Assembly: GCA_902779575.1 (NCBI GenBank)
Contig: CACZBW010000002.1
Location: 62,001 to 126,000, forward strand
Reading direction: 5' to 3'
DNA from: an uncultured Lachnospiraceae bacterium
GTDB taxonomy: Bacteria; Bacillota; Clostridia; Lachnospirales; Lachnospiraceae
Length of the DNA: 64,000 bases
In this document: positions 16,663 through 25,755 of the stretch, in pieces
Layout: each line of letters starts with the position of its first letter
How positions within the stretch are numbered: position 1 is the first letter of the stretch
Notes under the pieces: generated by a model
What the model was told of the DNA's origin: nothing
Databases searched by the model: none
Seen by the model: only the letters and a program-made list of their open reading frames with translations
Made by a program: the position numbers and the translations under genes

Positions 16663-17849
16663 CCTTCAATTTCCTCCCCTCTGTAGCGGGCTACCGCCGC
16701 GCAGTCCTTATCGCCGCGCCCGGATATCGTAATAACCATGATCTGATCCGGCGACATCTGCGGAGCGATCTTCAGCGCATGGGCGACCGCGTGTGCCGAT
16801 TCGATCGCCGGGATGATTCCCTCCATCCGGCTCATATATTCAAATGCCTGTACAGCCTCCTCGTCCGTAACCGGCACATATTCCGCCCGGCCGATGGAAT
16901 GCAGCCATGCGTGCTCCGGTCCGATTCCCGGATAATCCAGTCCGGCGGAAATCGAATAAACCGGGGCGATCTGCCCGTACTCATTCTGGCAGAACAGCGA
17001 TTTCATGCCGTGGAAGATTCCCAGCCTTCCGGTATTGACCGTCGCCGCAGTCTCAAAGGTGTCGATGCCGCGCCCTGCCGCCTCGCAGCCGATCAGGCGC
17101 ACATCCTTATCGTCAATAAAATGATAGAAGGACCCGATGGCGTTCGAACCGCCGCCGACACAGGCCAGCACCGCGTCCGGAAGCCTGCCTTCCCTCTTAA
17201 GAATCTGCTGCTTCGTTTCCCGGGAAATCACGGCCTGGAAATCACGGACAATGGTCGGAAACGGATGCGGCCCCATGACGGAACCCAGGCAGTAATGGGT
17301 GTCGCTGACCCGGTTTGTCCACTCGCGCATCGCCTCGGACACGGCGTCCTTCAGAGTGGCGGTACCGCTTGTAACCGGAACCACCTTCGCCCCCAGCAGC
17401 CTCATCTTATAGACGTTCAAAGCCTGCCGCTCCACGTCCACTTTACCCATAAAGACAACGCATTCCATCCCGAACAGGGCGGCCGCCGTAGCTGTCGCCA
17501 CCCCGTGCTGGCCGGCGCCCGTCTCCGCGATCAGGCGGGTCTTTCCCATCTTCTTCGCCAGAAGCGCCTGCCCGAGTACATTGTTAACCTTGTGGGCGCC
17601 CGTGAAATTCAGGTCCTCCCTCTTCAGATAAATCTTCGCCCCGCCAAGGTCCTCCGTCATTTTCCGCGCATAGTACAGGCGGCTGGGACGGTTCGCGTAC
17701 TCATTAAAAAGCACAGAGAGTTCCTCATTAAAACCGGGATCATCCTTCCAGCGCAGGTAGGCCTGATCCAGTTCCTCCACCGCGTTCATGAGCGTTTCCG
17801 GAATATACTGGCCTCCGAACGCTCCGAATCTTCCTTTTGACTGTGCCAT
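16659..17849 (-). CDS. trpB: Tryptophan synthase beta subunit
   Basis: This PLP enzyme condenses indole with serine. The 396-residue product contains [37 protein letters not shown] (PLP Lys in GAHK), [19 protein letters not shown], the phosphate loop [10 protein letters not shown] and the C-terminal ISGRGDKD. I placed the start at ATG 17849, with GGAGGAGAGT before it; the frame is open 14 codons further up, but the ATG 12 bases upstream is part of the ribosome site itself. It lies between trpF and trpA. Confidence 0.97.
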   Translation of the reverse strand: MAQSKGRFGAFGGQYIPETLMNAVEELDQAYLRWKDDPGFNEELSVLFNEYANRPSRLYYARKMTEDLGGAKIYLKREDLNFTGAHKVNNVLGQALLAKKMGKTRLIAETGAGQHGVATATAAALFGMECVVFMGKVDVERQALNVYKMRLLGAKVVPVTSGTATLKDAVSEAMREWTNRVSDTHYCLGSVMGPHPFPTIVRDFQAVISRETKQQILKREGRLPDAVLACVGGGSNAIGSFYHFIDDKDVRLIGCEAAGRGIDTFETAATVNTGRLGIFHGMKSLFCQNEYGQIAPVYSISAGLDYPGIGPEHAWLHSIGRAEYVPVTDEEAVQAFEYMSRMEGIIPAIESAHAVAHALKIAPQMSPDQIMVITISGRGDKDCAAVARYRGEEIEG

Positions 17850-17952
17850 ACTCTCCTCCATAAATAATACTGATCTCTGCTGTATTTCCATCCACCGGGC
17901 AATCCCGGCAAACAGGCTCCGGCTTTACCGCTGGGTTGATTTACCGAAAGAA

Positions 17953-18588
17953 TCATATCTGACAGTTTCTTACCGCTTCCGTGAACTTCCTTATCTTCTC
18001 CGGATCCTTCTTTCCGCCGCTTTCCACCCCGGAAGAGACGTCTACCGCCCAGGGTTTCAGCAGGCGGATCGCCTCCTGCACATTTTCCGCGTCCAGGCCG
18101 CCCGCAAGGAAGAACGGGCGGCCGGCTTTTCCGGCCAGGGACCAGTCAAATGCTTCCCCGCTGCCCCCCGCTCCGTGATCAAGAAGAACCAGGTCCGCGC
18201 TGCTCTCCTCCGCCCTCAGGATATCCTCCGGTCCTTCGACCCGGAAAGCCCTGACAATCCTGCATTGTTTTCCCGGCCCCTCATCCAGAAGCTTCCGGAG
18301 ATACAGGATCTCTTTCTCTGTCTCGCTTCCGTGGAGCTGCACGGCGTCAATACCTGTTATCCTGACCGTCTCCGCGATCCAGTCCGGATCCTGGTTTACA
18401 AACACGCCGGTTTTCAGAATTCCCGGCGCAAGATCAGCCGCGAGTTCCTTTACCCGCTCCCGGTCCAGCGTCCGCCTTCTTCCCTCTGCCAGGATAAAGC
18501 CGGCGTAGTCAGCCCGCACCCGGTTCACATACAGAATATCCTCCGGGCGCATCAGCCCGCAGATCTTGATTCGGATCCCCGCTGCCAT
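17953..18588 (-). CDS. trpF: Phosphoribosylanthranilate isomerase
   Basis: The TIM-barrel enzyme isomerises N-(5-phosphoribosyl)anthranilate. The 211-residue product starts IKICGLMRPEDI (catalytic Cys) and has AVQLHGSE, LLDHGAGGSGEAFDWSL (general acid Asp), FLAGGLDAENV and VDVSSGVES, the last two binding the phosphate. The start has AAAGGGGTG upstream. It is separate from trpC here, unlike the fused TrpCF of enterobacteria. Confidence 0.96.
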   Translation of the reverse strand: MAAGIRIKICGLMRPEDILYVNRVRADYAGFILAEGRRRTLDRERVKELAADLAPGILKTGVFVNQDPDWIAETVRITGIDAVQLHGSETEKEILYLRKLLDEGPGKQCRIVRAFRVEGPEDILRAEESSADLVLLDHGAGGSGEAFDWSLAGKAGRPFFLAGGLDAENVQEAIRLLKPWAVDVSSGVESGGKKDPEKIRKFTEAVRNCQI

Positions 18589-18708
18589 CTGTATTCACCC
18601 CTTTCCTATGATACAGACTGCTTTCTTCCGGCAGTATGGCCTGTCGCGAAAAACCATTCTTCCCAACTGCCGCCGTTTCCGGCAGAAGGCCCCGGTCACC
18701 CGCAGCTT

Positions 18709-19515
18709 CTAAGCGCGCGGACCGCCTTTCAGTTCCATAAGTTTTGCTTTTTTATCGGAAGCCCGCATCAGGGTCTCCCCCACCAGGCAGGCGTCCACTC
18801 CGGCTCTGCGGAGCGCTTCGACATCTTCCGCCGACTTTATGCCGCTCTCCGCCACAAAGAGGATTCCCTCCGGAACCTCTTCCCGGAGCGTCAGGGAATT
18901 TCCCGCGTCCACCGTAAAATCTTTCAGGTTCCGGTTATTGACGCCGATGATCCGGGCTCCGGCCTTAATCGCATCCCGGATCTCCGCCGCGTCGTGCGCT
19001 TCCACCAGGGCGGACAGCCCGAGGGAATCCGCAATCCGGATATACGCTTCCAGCTCCGGAAGCTCAAGGATCGAACAGATCAGGAGAACCGCGGATGCCC
19101 CGAGCGTCTTCGCCTCGTAGATCATGTAGGGATCCACCGTAAAATCCTTGCGCAGGCAGGGAATCCGGACGTTCCGGGCGATCTCGTCCAGAAAACGGTT
19201 CTCCCCCAGAAACCATTTCGGCTCCGTCAGCACTGAAATACAGTCCGCTCCGGCTTTCTCATATTCCACGGCAATCTCCGCATACGGAAAATCCGGGGCA
19301 ATCAGCCCTTTCGACGGGGAAGCTTTCTTGCACTCGCAGATGAAGCTCAGTTCCGGCCCGCTCAGCGCCTTCTCGAAGCGGAATGATTCTTCCCGGTCAG
19401 CAGCCGCCAGCGAAAGCGCCTTCTCTTTCATCTCTTCCGCGGAGATCTTCTCCTTCGCTTTTTCTACCCGCAGCCGCGCGTAATCTGCCAGCTGGTCCAA
19501 AATTGTCACTGCCAT
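18709..19515 (-). CDS. trpC: Indole-3-glycerol phosphate synthase
   Basis: The enzyme closes the indole ring of CdRP to make indole-3-glycerol phosphate. The 268-residue product has FICECKKASPSKGLI (catalytic Lys), SVLTEPKWFLG, LRKDFTVDPYMIYEAKTLGA, GVNNRNLKDF and VAESGIKSAEDV. The frame is open to 19575, but CACGGAGGAATT before ATG 19515 and the family start (MAVTILDQLADY) fix the start there. It lies between trpD and trpF. Confidence 0.97.
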   Translation of the reverse strand: MAVTILDQLADYARLRVEKAKEKISAEEMKEKALSLAAADREESFRFEKALSGPELSFICECKKASPSKGLIAPDFPYAEIAVEYEKAGADCISVLTEPKWFLGENRFLDEIARNVRIPCLRKDFTVDPYMIYEAKTLGASAVLLICSILELPELEAYIRIADSLGLSALVEAHDAAEIRDAIKAGARIIGVNNRNLKDFTVDAGNSLTLREEVPEGILFVAESGIKSAEDVEALRRAGVDACLVGETLMRASDKKAKLMELKGGPRA

Positions 19516-19660
19516 AATTCCTCCGTGAAAATGTTTCTCTCCGCCGCCGGGCCGCTTTCCCGCAAGATGCGGCATTTTTCAATACTTCGCCGGGACGAAG
19601 TCTGAAAACTCCTGCGGACATTGACCGTCCGGCGGGCGCCCGCTCAGCGCCGCTGCCTTC

Positions 19661-20683
19661 TCAGGAATTCGACACCCGAATGAACTCATCGATCTTCTTC
19701 GATGCGGCTCCGCTGTCAATCAGTTCCGCCGCAAGCTTCACGCCGGCCGCCATGCTGTCCGCCTTGCCGGCAATGAAAAGCCCGGCTCCCGCATTCATCA
19801 GTACGATATCGCGCTTCGCGCCTGTAATCTTTCCATTGAGGATGTCCCTGGTGGTCTGCGCGTTTTCCTCAGGCGTGCCGCCGGTCACTTCCTCCTTCAG
19901 CGCGGTCTTCAGGCCGAAATCCTCCGGCCGGATCAGAAGATCCCTGTAGTAGCCGTCCCGGAATTCGCATATCGTTGTCGGCGCGCTGACCGAGATTTCA
20001 TCCAGATTGTCCGTACCGTAAACCACCATGCCGCTCTTAACGCCCAGGCTCATCATAACCTTGGCCAGCGGAGCGACAAGACGCTCATTGTAGACGCCGA
20101 GCAGCATGTATTCGGGGGAAGCCGGGTTGGTCAGCGGTCCGAGGATATTGAATACCGTGCGGATTCCAAGCTCTCTCCGGATTCCTCCGACGTACTTCAT
20201 GGAGGTATGGTATTTCTGGGCAAATATGAAGCAGATCCCCACTTCCTCAAGCAGCCTCCTGCACAGATCGGGATCCTGCGCAATGTTCACGCCCAGGGCC
20301 TCAAGGCAGTCCGCCGTCCCGCTCAGGGAACTGGCCGCCCGGTTTCCGTGCTTGGCCACTTTTACGCCGCCCGCCGCAAGGATAAAAGCGGAAGTCGTTG
20401 AGATATTAAAGGTATGGGCATTGTCGCCGCCGGTTCCGACGATCTCAAGCACTTCCATGCCCGGATGCTCCAGCTGGACAGCCTTCTGGCGCATGGCCGC
20501 CGCGCAGCCGGAGATCTCATCGATCGTCTCAGCTCCTGTGCTCTTCGTGCTCAGAGCCGCAAGAAAGGCGGCGTTCTGTGTGGCGGAGGTCTCCCCGCTC
20601 ATAATCTCCGTCATCACGGTAAATGCTTCGTCATAGGTCAGGTCCTTTTTGTCTACAATCTTGATAATCGCTTCCTTAATCAT
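19661..20683 (-). CDS. trpD: Anthranilate phosphoribosyltransferase
   Basis: This transfers a phosphoribosyl group from PRPP to anthranilate. The 340-residue product has the PRPP/metal loop [42 protein letters not shown], and [14 protein letters not shown]. Ribosome site GGGAGGAG directly before ATG 20683. The gene is not fused to trpG, which lies 189 bases upstream. Confidence 0.97.
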   Translation of the reverse strand: MIKEAIIKIVDKKDLTYDEAFTVMTEIMSGETSATQNAAFLAALSTKSTGAETIDEISGCAAAMRQKAVQLEHPGMEVLEIVGTGGDNAHTFNISTTSAFILAAGGVKVAKHGNRAASSLSGTADCLEALGVNIAQDPDLCRRLLEEVGICFIFAQKYHTSMKYVGGIRRELGIRTVFNILGPLTNPASPEYMLLGVYNERLVAPLAKVMMSLGVKSGMVVYGTDNLDEISVSAPTTICEFRDGYYRDLLIRPEDFGLKTALKEEVTGGTPEENAQTTRDILNGKITGAKRDIVLMNAGAGLFIAGKADSMAAGVKLAAELIDSGAASKKIDEFIRVSNS

Positions 20684-20872
20684 ATTTCTCCTCCCGGAAA
20701 CTGTCGTTTTCCTCTTTCTCTTCCCCGGTCTGTATCAGAACCGGCCGGCACAGTCCTTTCATCTCTCTGCTTTTACCGCGCCGGCCTGTTCCGAAAGCCG
20801 GTCCGGCCGCGCCGTCATATACTGAATGTTTCAGGATTCCTGTTTATACTCTGCGGCGTTCCCGCCCGTGCG

Positions 20873-21487
20873 TCACAGCTGCAGTTTCCGGCATTCCTGT
20901 CCGTTTTTCCGCATCTTCCCGGTGATTTCACAATAGTTTCCAAGTATTTTCCCGCCATCCGGGGTCAGGATCGATTCCGGATGAAACTGGACGCCGTAGA
21001 CGTCATATTCCGCATGCTTTACCGCCATGATTTCCCCGTCTCCGGTTCTGGCAACAACGTTCAGACACTCCGGCATTGTCTCCTCCACCGCCGCAAGGGA
21101 ATGATACCTGCCGACCCGGATTTTCCTGTCCAGTCCTGCAAAAAGGGGACAGGCCGGATCGATCTCACATTCAGATTCTTTCCCGTGCATCAGCTCCTTC
21201 GCGTAGGAGACAACGCCCCCGTAAGCCGTACAGATTGCCTGATGGCCCAGACAGACCCCGAGAATCGGGTAACGGGGCCCCAGCTTCTGCACCAGCTCAA
21301 TGCAGACGCCCGCGTCCTCCGGCCTTCCCGGCCCGGGCGAAAGGATGATTCCCTCCGGATTCATCCGGTCTATTTCCTCAACTGTAAAAGCGTCGTTCCG
21401 GATCACTTTCAGATCGGGCTGAATGGTCCCGAGCATCTGATACAGGTTGTAGGAAAAACTGTCGTAATTATCTATTATAACTATCAT
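20873..21487 (-). CDS. trpG: Anthranilate synthase glutamine amidotransferase component
   Basis: This class I amidotransferase hydrolyses glutamine and feeds ammonia to TrpE. The 204-residue product has NYDSFSYNLYQ, LSPGPGRPEDAG, the catalytic Cys in LGVCLGHQAI and the His/Glu pair in YGVQFHPESI. GGGAGGAAGGTC precedes ATG 21487. A 214-base untranslated gap separates it from trpE. I saw no strong structure in the gap; the function with PabB cannot be excluded. Confidence 0.96.
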   Translation of the reverse strand: MIVIIDNYDSFSYNLYQMLGTIQPDLKVIRNDAFTVEEIDRMNPEGIILSPGPGRPEDAGVCIELVQKLGPRYPILGVCLGHQAICTAYGGVVSYAKELMHGKESECEIDPACPLFAGLDRKIRVGRYHSLAAVEETMPECLNVVARTGDGEIMAVKHAEYDVYGVQFHPESILTPDGGKILGNYCEITGKMRKNGQECRKLQL

Positions 21488-21701
21488 GACCTTCCTCCCT
21501 GCCGGCAGAGGCTGAGCCCCTGCATTCTGTCTCCAGAGAATCCTGCTTCCGCGGCACGCCCTGCGCCTGCCACCCGTCTGTGCCTCTGCTCTCTGATCCG
21601 CAACCGCACAGATGAAGTCCTGCAGCTTAAGCTGCCGTGCGCCCGCTGCAACATTGCCAGGGCCAGACGGATGACTTCACCGCGTGAATTTCCGTGCCTG
21701 T

Positions 21702-23183
21702 TTACAGATCTTCCTCCTCGGCCATCTGCATCGAGACCAGGACGGCTTTCGCCTTATTCAGGGATTCCTGAAATTCCGTTTCCGGAACGGAATCCGCCAC
21801 AATCCCCGCGCCGCTGCGGATATAGACTTTTCCGTCTTTCTTGTAGGCGAGCCGGATCGCGATGCACATGTCCATATTGCCTGTCAGGCTGATATAGCCT
21901 ACAGCCCCGCCGTATATCCCGCGCCTGCAGTCCTCCAGCTCATTGATGATCTCCGCAGCCCGGATTTTCGGCGCCCCGGACAGGGTTCCGGCAGGAAGAA
22001 TCGAAGCGATCGCGTCCAGGGCGTCCAGGTCCTCTCTGATCTCGCCCCTCACTGTGGACCCGATATGCATCACATGGGAATAGCGCTCCACCTGGAAGGC
22101 TTTTTCCAGCGCCACCGATCCGAATTTTGATACCTTCCCGATATCGTTCCTGCCCAGATCCACCAGCATGCTGTGCTCGGCAAGCTCCTTCGGATCCGCC
22201 AGAAGGTCCTTTTCCAGAGCGTCATCCTCTTCCGGGTTTTTCCCGCGCGGCCTGGTCCCCGCCAGCGGAAATGTATGCAGCACCCCGTCCTCCAGCTTCA
22301 CCAGCGTCTCCGGGGAAGCGCCCGCTACCTCCAGGCTGGAGCTTGCGAAATAAAACATATAGGGGGAGGGATTCACGGTTCTCAGCACACGGTAGGTATT
22401 CAGCAGGCTTCCCTCATATTCCGCCTCCAGCCGGTTGGAGAGAACCACCTGGAAGATATCCCCTTCGAAAATATACCGCTTTGCTTTCTCCACCATGCCG
22501 CAGTACTGCTCTTTTGAGAAACGGCTCTTCACCTCTCCGCAGATCCGCCCCGGAATAATGTCAGCCATTTCCCCGTTCCGGATCAGATCGGCCATGTGCT
22601 TCAGTTCCAGAACAGCCTTGTTATATTCCGCCTTCAGAGCCGGCAGGGCGGGATCCTTCAGGGACATATTGACAATCAGGATCAGCTTCTGCCGGTAATT
22701 GTCAAAACAGATCACCTTGTCGAACAGCATCAGATCGACGTCCATGAATCCTTCCGTATCGCCTGCGTCAAGCTTCAGGGAAGGCTCGGCGTATTTGAGA
22801 TAATCGTAGGAGAAATATCCGACAAGCCCGCCCGTAAATGCCGGCAGGTAATCCGGCGCGGGGCTCCGGTAATCCTCGATCACCTGGCGGATAAAAGCTC
22901 CGGGATCCCCGGTTCTGATTTTCAGGGAACCGGTTTTCAGAACGCCGTCCACACAGGTAAGATCAAACTTCGGATCGTATCCCAGAAAAGTATAGCGTCC
23001 CCAGTTCTCGTGCCCCGAAACAGACTCCAGAAGGTAGACGTGGCCGGACACATTCTGCAGAATTCGGAGCACCTCCAGAGGCGTGCGGCTGTCTGACAGA
23101 ATTTCACAGCTTACCGGCACAACCCGGAAGGATCCGGGAGCGGCAAAAGCGGCGGCTTCCTCAAATGATGGACGTATCAGCAT
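21702..23183 (-). CDS. trpE: Anthranilate synthase component I
   Basis: This makes anthranilate from chorismate with TrpG. The 493-residue product has the chorismate-binding core: GDIFQVVLSNRLEAEY, NPSPYMFYF, GASPETLVKLEDG, PLAGTRPRGKNPEEDDALEKDLLADPKE, MLVDLGRNDIG, HVMHIGSTV, PAGTLSGAPKIRAAEII, RGIYGGAVGYI and IRSGAGIV. The N-terminal LLESVSGHENWGRYTFLGYDP contains the LLES-type tryptophan feedback-binding motif. The start is ATG 23183 with AAAGGAGGG upstream. First gene of the operon, behind the T-box leader. Confidence 0.97.
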   Translation of the reverse strand: MLIRPSFEEAAAFAAPGSFRVVPVSCEILSDSRTPLEVLRILQNVSGHVYLLESVSGHENWGRYTFLGYDPKFDLTCVDGVLKTGSLKIRTGDPGAFIRQVIEDYRSPAPDYLPAFTGGLVGYFSYDYLKYAEPSLKLDAGDTEGFMDVDLMLFDKVICFDNYRQKLILIVNMSLKDPALPALKAEYNKAVLELKHMADLIRNGEMADIIPGRICGEVKSRFSKEQYCGMVEKAKRYIFEGDIFQVVLSNRLEAEYEGSLLNTYRVLRTVNPSPYMFYFASSSLEVAGASPETLVKLEDGVLHTFPLAGTRPRGKNPEEDDALEKDLLADPKELAEHSMLVDLGRNDIGKVSKFGSVALEKAFQVERYSHVMHIGSTVRGEIREDLDALDAIASILPAGTLSGAPKIRAAEIINELEDCRRGIYGGAVGYISLTGNMDMCIAIRLAYKKDGKVYIRSGAGIVADSVPETEFQESLNKAKAVLVSMQMAEEEDL

Positions 23184-23252
23184 GTGAGCCCTCCTTTCCA
23201 AAAATGAGACGGATTGCAGTCATGGCAGCCATGTTTCAGTCTTTCTGACATT

Positions 23253-23612
23253 AAAAAAGTCCCCGGCAGAGTTATCCTCTGTCAGGGACGAATCTTCTAT
23301 CCGCGGTGCCACCCTGCTTTGCAGGCCTTCCAGCCTGCACACTTTGAGTACTTAAAATCAATACCCCGGTCAACTGACGTATGACTTCACGTCGCTGAAT
23401 ACTCGAAGCTTCCACTTTGCAGCCGGTTTCGGAACAGGTCCGGATCCGGAGGGGAAAAGCAGCTTCTTTGACAGCGCCCTCGGCGGTCCATTTGATGTAC
23501 TGTGTTTCACCCGGATCTCAGCATCCCGGGCTCTCTGTGCAATCATATACACCTTTATCTCCGCTTCAACGGTTTAGAGCGTTATTACGTTAACGCGTAT
23601 TATTACTAAATT
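23253..23612 (-). promoter_or_regulatory. Tryptophan T-box leader of the trp operon
   Basis: The minus strand has the T-box core GGTGGCACCGCGG (complement of 23301-23313), followed by a terminator stem (23259-23271 with 23277-23289) and six Us (23258-23253). Upstream is a Stem I-like region with an AGAGAGCCCGGG/CCGGG arm and, in the specifier-loop position, UGG followed by ACC (UGG at 23490-23488), the tryptophan codon. Uncharged tRNA-Trp would stabilise the antiterminator and let trpEGDCFBA be transcribed. The small ORF readable inside (about 23370-23552) is part of this RNA, not a gene. Confidence 0.93.
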
Positions 23613-23618
23613 GAATGC

Positions 23619-23647
23619 ATAATACCACCCATCACATGCGCTGTCAA
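23619..23647 (-). promoter_or_regulatory. Consensus promoter of the trp operon
   Basis: On the minus strand, TTGACA (23647-23642) and TATTAT (23624-23619) have a 17-base spacer, placing the transcript start close to 23612, just before the T-box. Confidence 0.85.
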
Positions 23648-23761
23648 GCGAAATTTTATGCAGGTCGGCAGCAGTCTCCACAAGCTCTGATGATCTGCCG
23701 GAAAGCGGCATATATACGCGGTGCGGATGGCCGGATGTCTGACAGGTACGGCTATGAGCAG

Positions 23762-25468
23762 TTAAATAAATTCTACCGCGAAATCCTCCCAGCTGTTCAC
23801 GGAAGACGCGCCCGAAAGATCCGCATTCTCCGTATAGGTATCAACTGTGACGGTATACGCGGAACTGCCTTCCACATAGACAGTTCCATCCGATCCGACG
23901 ATGCTGACCGGATTCCCCTCTTCGTCGATGACAGTTCCCATACAGCACAGGCTTGTCAGGACAGAGTCTCCCGTCACAATCCAGGAAGAAGTCCCGTCAA
24001 TATAGAGATTGCAGAAGCCGTCTCCGCTGCCGCCCGAATAAGTGTCGTCGCGGACTGCCGCTCCTGTCAGGGTACTTCCCTCCGTCATATAGAATTCCAG
24101 CTGCGAGATCTGGTCCCAGATCACATCGCCCTCCATCTCCTGGGAAATGCCGGTAAATGCGCAGTCCGCCCCATTCGCGCCGGACTGTCCCCAGCCGCGC
24201 CCGTTGGCGTTGCCTGTGCAGCGGAGGAAGAAACCGCTGTTGTCGGCGTATGTGATATCGACATCATTCAATATAAATGTAGACTCCGTATTGGTGGTAT
24301 AGAACATGCCGCCGTTCTTCGCAGTAACGGAACCGCCGACCATCTCAAAGGTTCCGTTTCCTTCCTGGGAATCACCGGACATGGACTGATAGACGATCAC
24401 GTTCCACAGCACATCATTCTGTTCATTGTCTGCCGGCATATCTCCGGTCAGGTCACAGTCAAAAAGCCGGATCGTGTTAAGGCCCTCTATGCAGACCGCT
24501 TCGGAATTTTCAGCCGTCAGAACAGCATTGTGCACGCTGATGTCCGCGGTGGAATAAATCGCCGGAGAACCGGTCCCGGACGTGGTATAAGTTCCGCCGT
24601 CAATCACCATCGTTCCGCCGCCCCTGTCCGAACGGATCGCCGCGGAAGATCCGCCTTCCGTGCTGACCGTCAGGTTCGAAGCATAAAGGGTTCCGCCTCC
24701 CGCCGCGTGTACGCCGCCCGAGGTTCCCTTCTTCGTCGTAATCTCACAGTCCGAAATCCATACAGTGCCGTCTCCGTAGGCAAAAGCTCCTGCTCCGCCG
24801 GCGGAATCACTTTCGATGACAGAATCCGAAATCTTCAGTTCTCCGGCTGTCGCCAGCAGGGCTGCGGCATTGCCGTAGAAACTGGAGGTATTGCCGGAGT
24901 CGGAGTCCTCGCTCGAACGGGTTACCGTGGAATTCGTAACTGTAACGCTGGCGTCTTCCCCGTCAACCAGGACCGCGTTCTCATCGGTACCTGTCGATTC
25001 GATCGTCTCACCGTCCAGAACCGCCTCACCGGAATCATACTCATTCACTGCCGTATATTCGACGTTCTCCGCGGAATGTCCCATACCGGGGCCGCCTTCC
25101 GGCATCTCCCCGTCCGCTTTCTCCGGCGGAGTCCCCATTTCTCCTCCGGGACCGCCCTGCGGCATCTCCCCGTCCGCTTTCTCCGGCGGAGTTCCCATTT
25201 CTCCTCCGGGACCGCCCTTCGGCATTTCTCCATCCGGCTTTTCCGGCGGGGTTCCCATTTCTCCTCCGGGGCCGCCCTTCGGCATTTCTCCATCCGGCTT
25301 TTCCGGCGGGGTTCCCATTTCTCTTCCGGAAGCGCCTTCCGTCATTTTGCCGTTCGCCAGTTCCGTCTCTGCCTGAGAAGCGCTCTCTCCGGCTGAAGCC
25401 GGAATAATCAGCTGTGCCGCCAGGGTTAAAGATAAAAGTCCGCAAAGGACAAGATTTCTCTTCTTCAT
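23762..25468 (-). CDS. Secreted right-handed beta-helix protein with collagen-like N-terminal repeats
   Basis: The 568-residue product has a signal peptide (about 1-26, ending PASA), four tandem 20-residue repeats of the type GEMPxGGPGGEMGTPPEK (about 51-130), then a long stretch of short Thr/Ser/Gly/Asn-rich beta strands (about 140-560; VTVTNSTVT, LKISDSVIESDS, VWISDCEITT, LYASNLTVSTEGG, FILNDVDITYADN). This is typical of a right-handed parallel beta-helix. No catalytic motif or sortase LPxTG signal is visible. It is probably an exported adhesin, matrix or polysaccharide-binding protein. Start ATG 25468 with GGAGGTACTG upstream. The gene has no operon partner; trp operon and pepT lie on either side. 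Confidence 0.75.
   Translation of the reverse strand: MKKRNLVLCGLLSLTLAAQLIIPASAGESASQAETELANGKMTEGASGREMGTPPEKPDGEMPKGGPGGEMGTPPEKPDGEMPKGGPGGEMGTPPEKADGEMPQGGPGGEMGTPPEKADGEMPEGGPGMGHSAENVEYTAVNEYDSGEAVLDGETIESTGTDENAVLVDGEDASVTVTNSTVTRSSEDSDSGNTSSFYGNAAALLATAGELKISDSVIESDSAGGAGAFAYGDGTVWISDCEITTKKGTSGGVHAAGGGTLYASNLTVSTEGGSSAAIRSDRGGGTMVIDGGTYTTSGTGSPAIYSTADISVHNAVLTAENSEAVCIEGLNTIRLFDCDLTGDMPADNEQNDVLWNVIVYQSMSGDSQEGNGTFEMVGGSVTAKNGGMFYTTNTESTFILNDVDITYADNSGFFLRCTGNANGRGWGQSGANGADCAFTGISQEMEGDVIWDQISQLEFYMTEGSTLTGAAVRDDTYSGGSGDGFCNLYIDGTSSWIVTGDSVLTSLCCMGTVIDEEGNPVSIVGSDGTVYVEGSSAYTVTVDTYTENADLSGASSVNSWEDFAVEFI
25079..25318 (-). repeat. In-frame tandem repeat, four 60-bp units
   Basis: Four near-identical 60-base units encode the 20-residue Gly/Pro/Glu-rich repeats of the beta-helix protein. 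The two outer-left units and the two outer-right units are pairwise most alike (Ala versus Pro after EK), which suggests duplication of a two-unit block. Confidence 0.9.
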
Positions 25469-25628
25469 AATCAGTACCTCCTTCAAATCAAAAGCACATT
25501 TCCTTTCGTTGATGGTCGCTATCCTAACACCGCTTTATGTGTAAAATGTGACCCCGGAATTAGCTGAAGATTAATTGTCAGATTATTTTTGAGAAAAATT
25601 ACCCTGTGAAAAGAATACTGAAGGAAAA

Positions 25629-25667
25629 GGCTCCCATTGCATACCCATAACGTACACAATGAGAGCC
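25629..25667 (-). terminator. Terminator after pepT
   Basis: An 11-bp stem with one mismatch (25629-25639 with 25657-25667) is followed on the minus strand by TTTTCCTTC. The rest of the gap (25469-25628) is the upstream region of the beta-helix gene; no clean promoter is seen. Confidence 0.7.
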
Positions 25668-25755
25668 GGAAACCCCGTTCTGTTTTCTTGCCTGATATCT
25701 TTCCGGTCAGACGGAACAGACATGCCTGCCTTCTTGGAATTGCGCCCGCAGCAGA

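Noticed and set aside
17788-21892. Long plus-strand ORFs (482 and 492 codons) across the trp operon
   Set aside because: Antisense to clearly identified trp genes; composition is Arg/Pro-rich without motifs.
23370-23552. Small ORF or leader peptide in the trp leader
   Set aside because: The region is the T-box Stem I; there is no ribosome site and the frame is incidental.
25079-25318. CRISPR-like periodicity of 60 bp
   Set aside because: The units are in-frame coding repeats without spacers.
23615-25396. 593-codon plus-strand ORF opposite the beta-helix gene
   Set aside because: Mirror of a repetitive, Ser/Thr/Gly-rich gene; the minus strand has the signal peptide and ribosome site.
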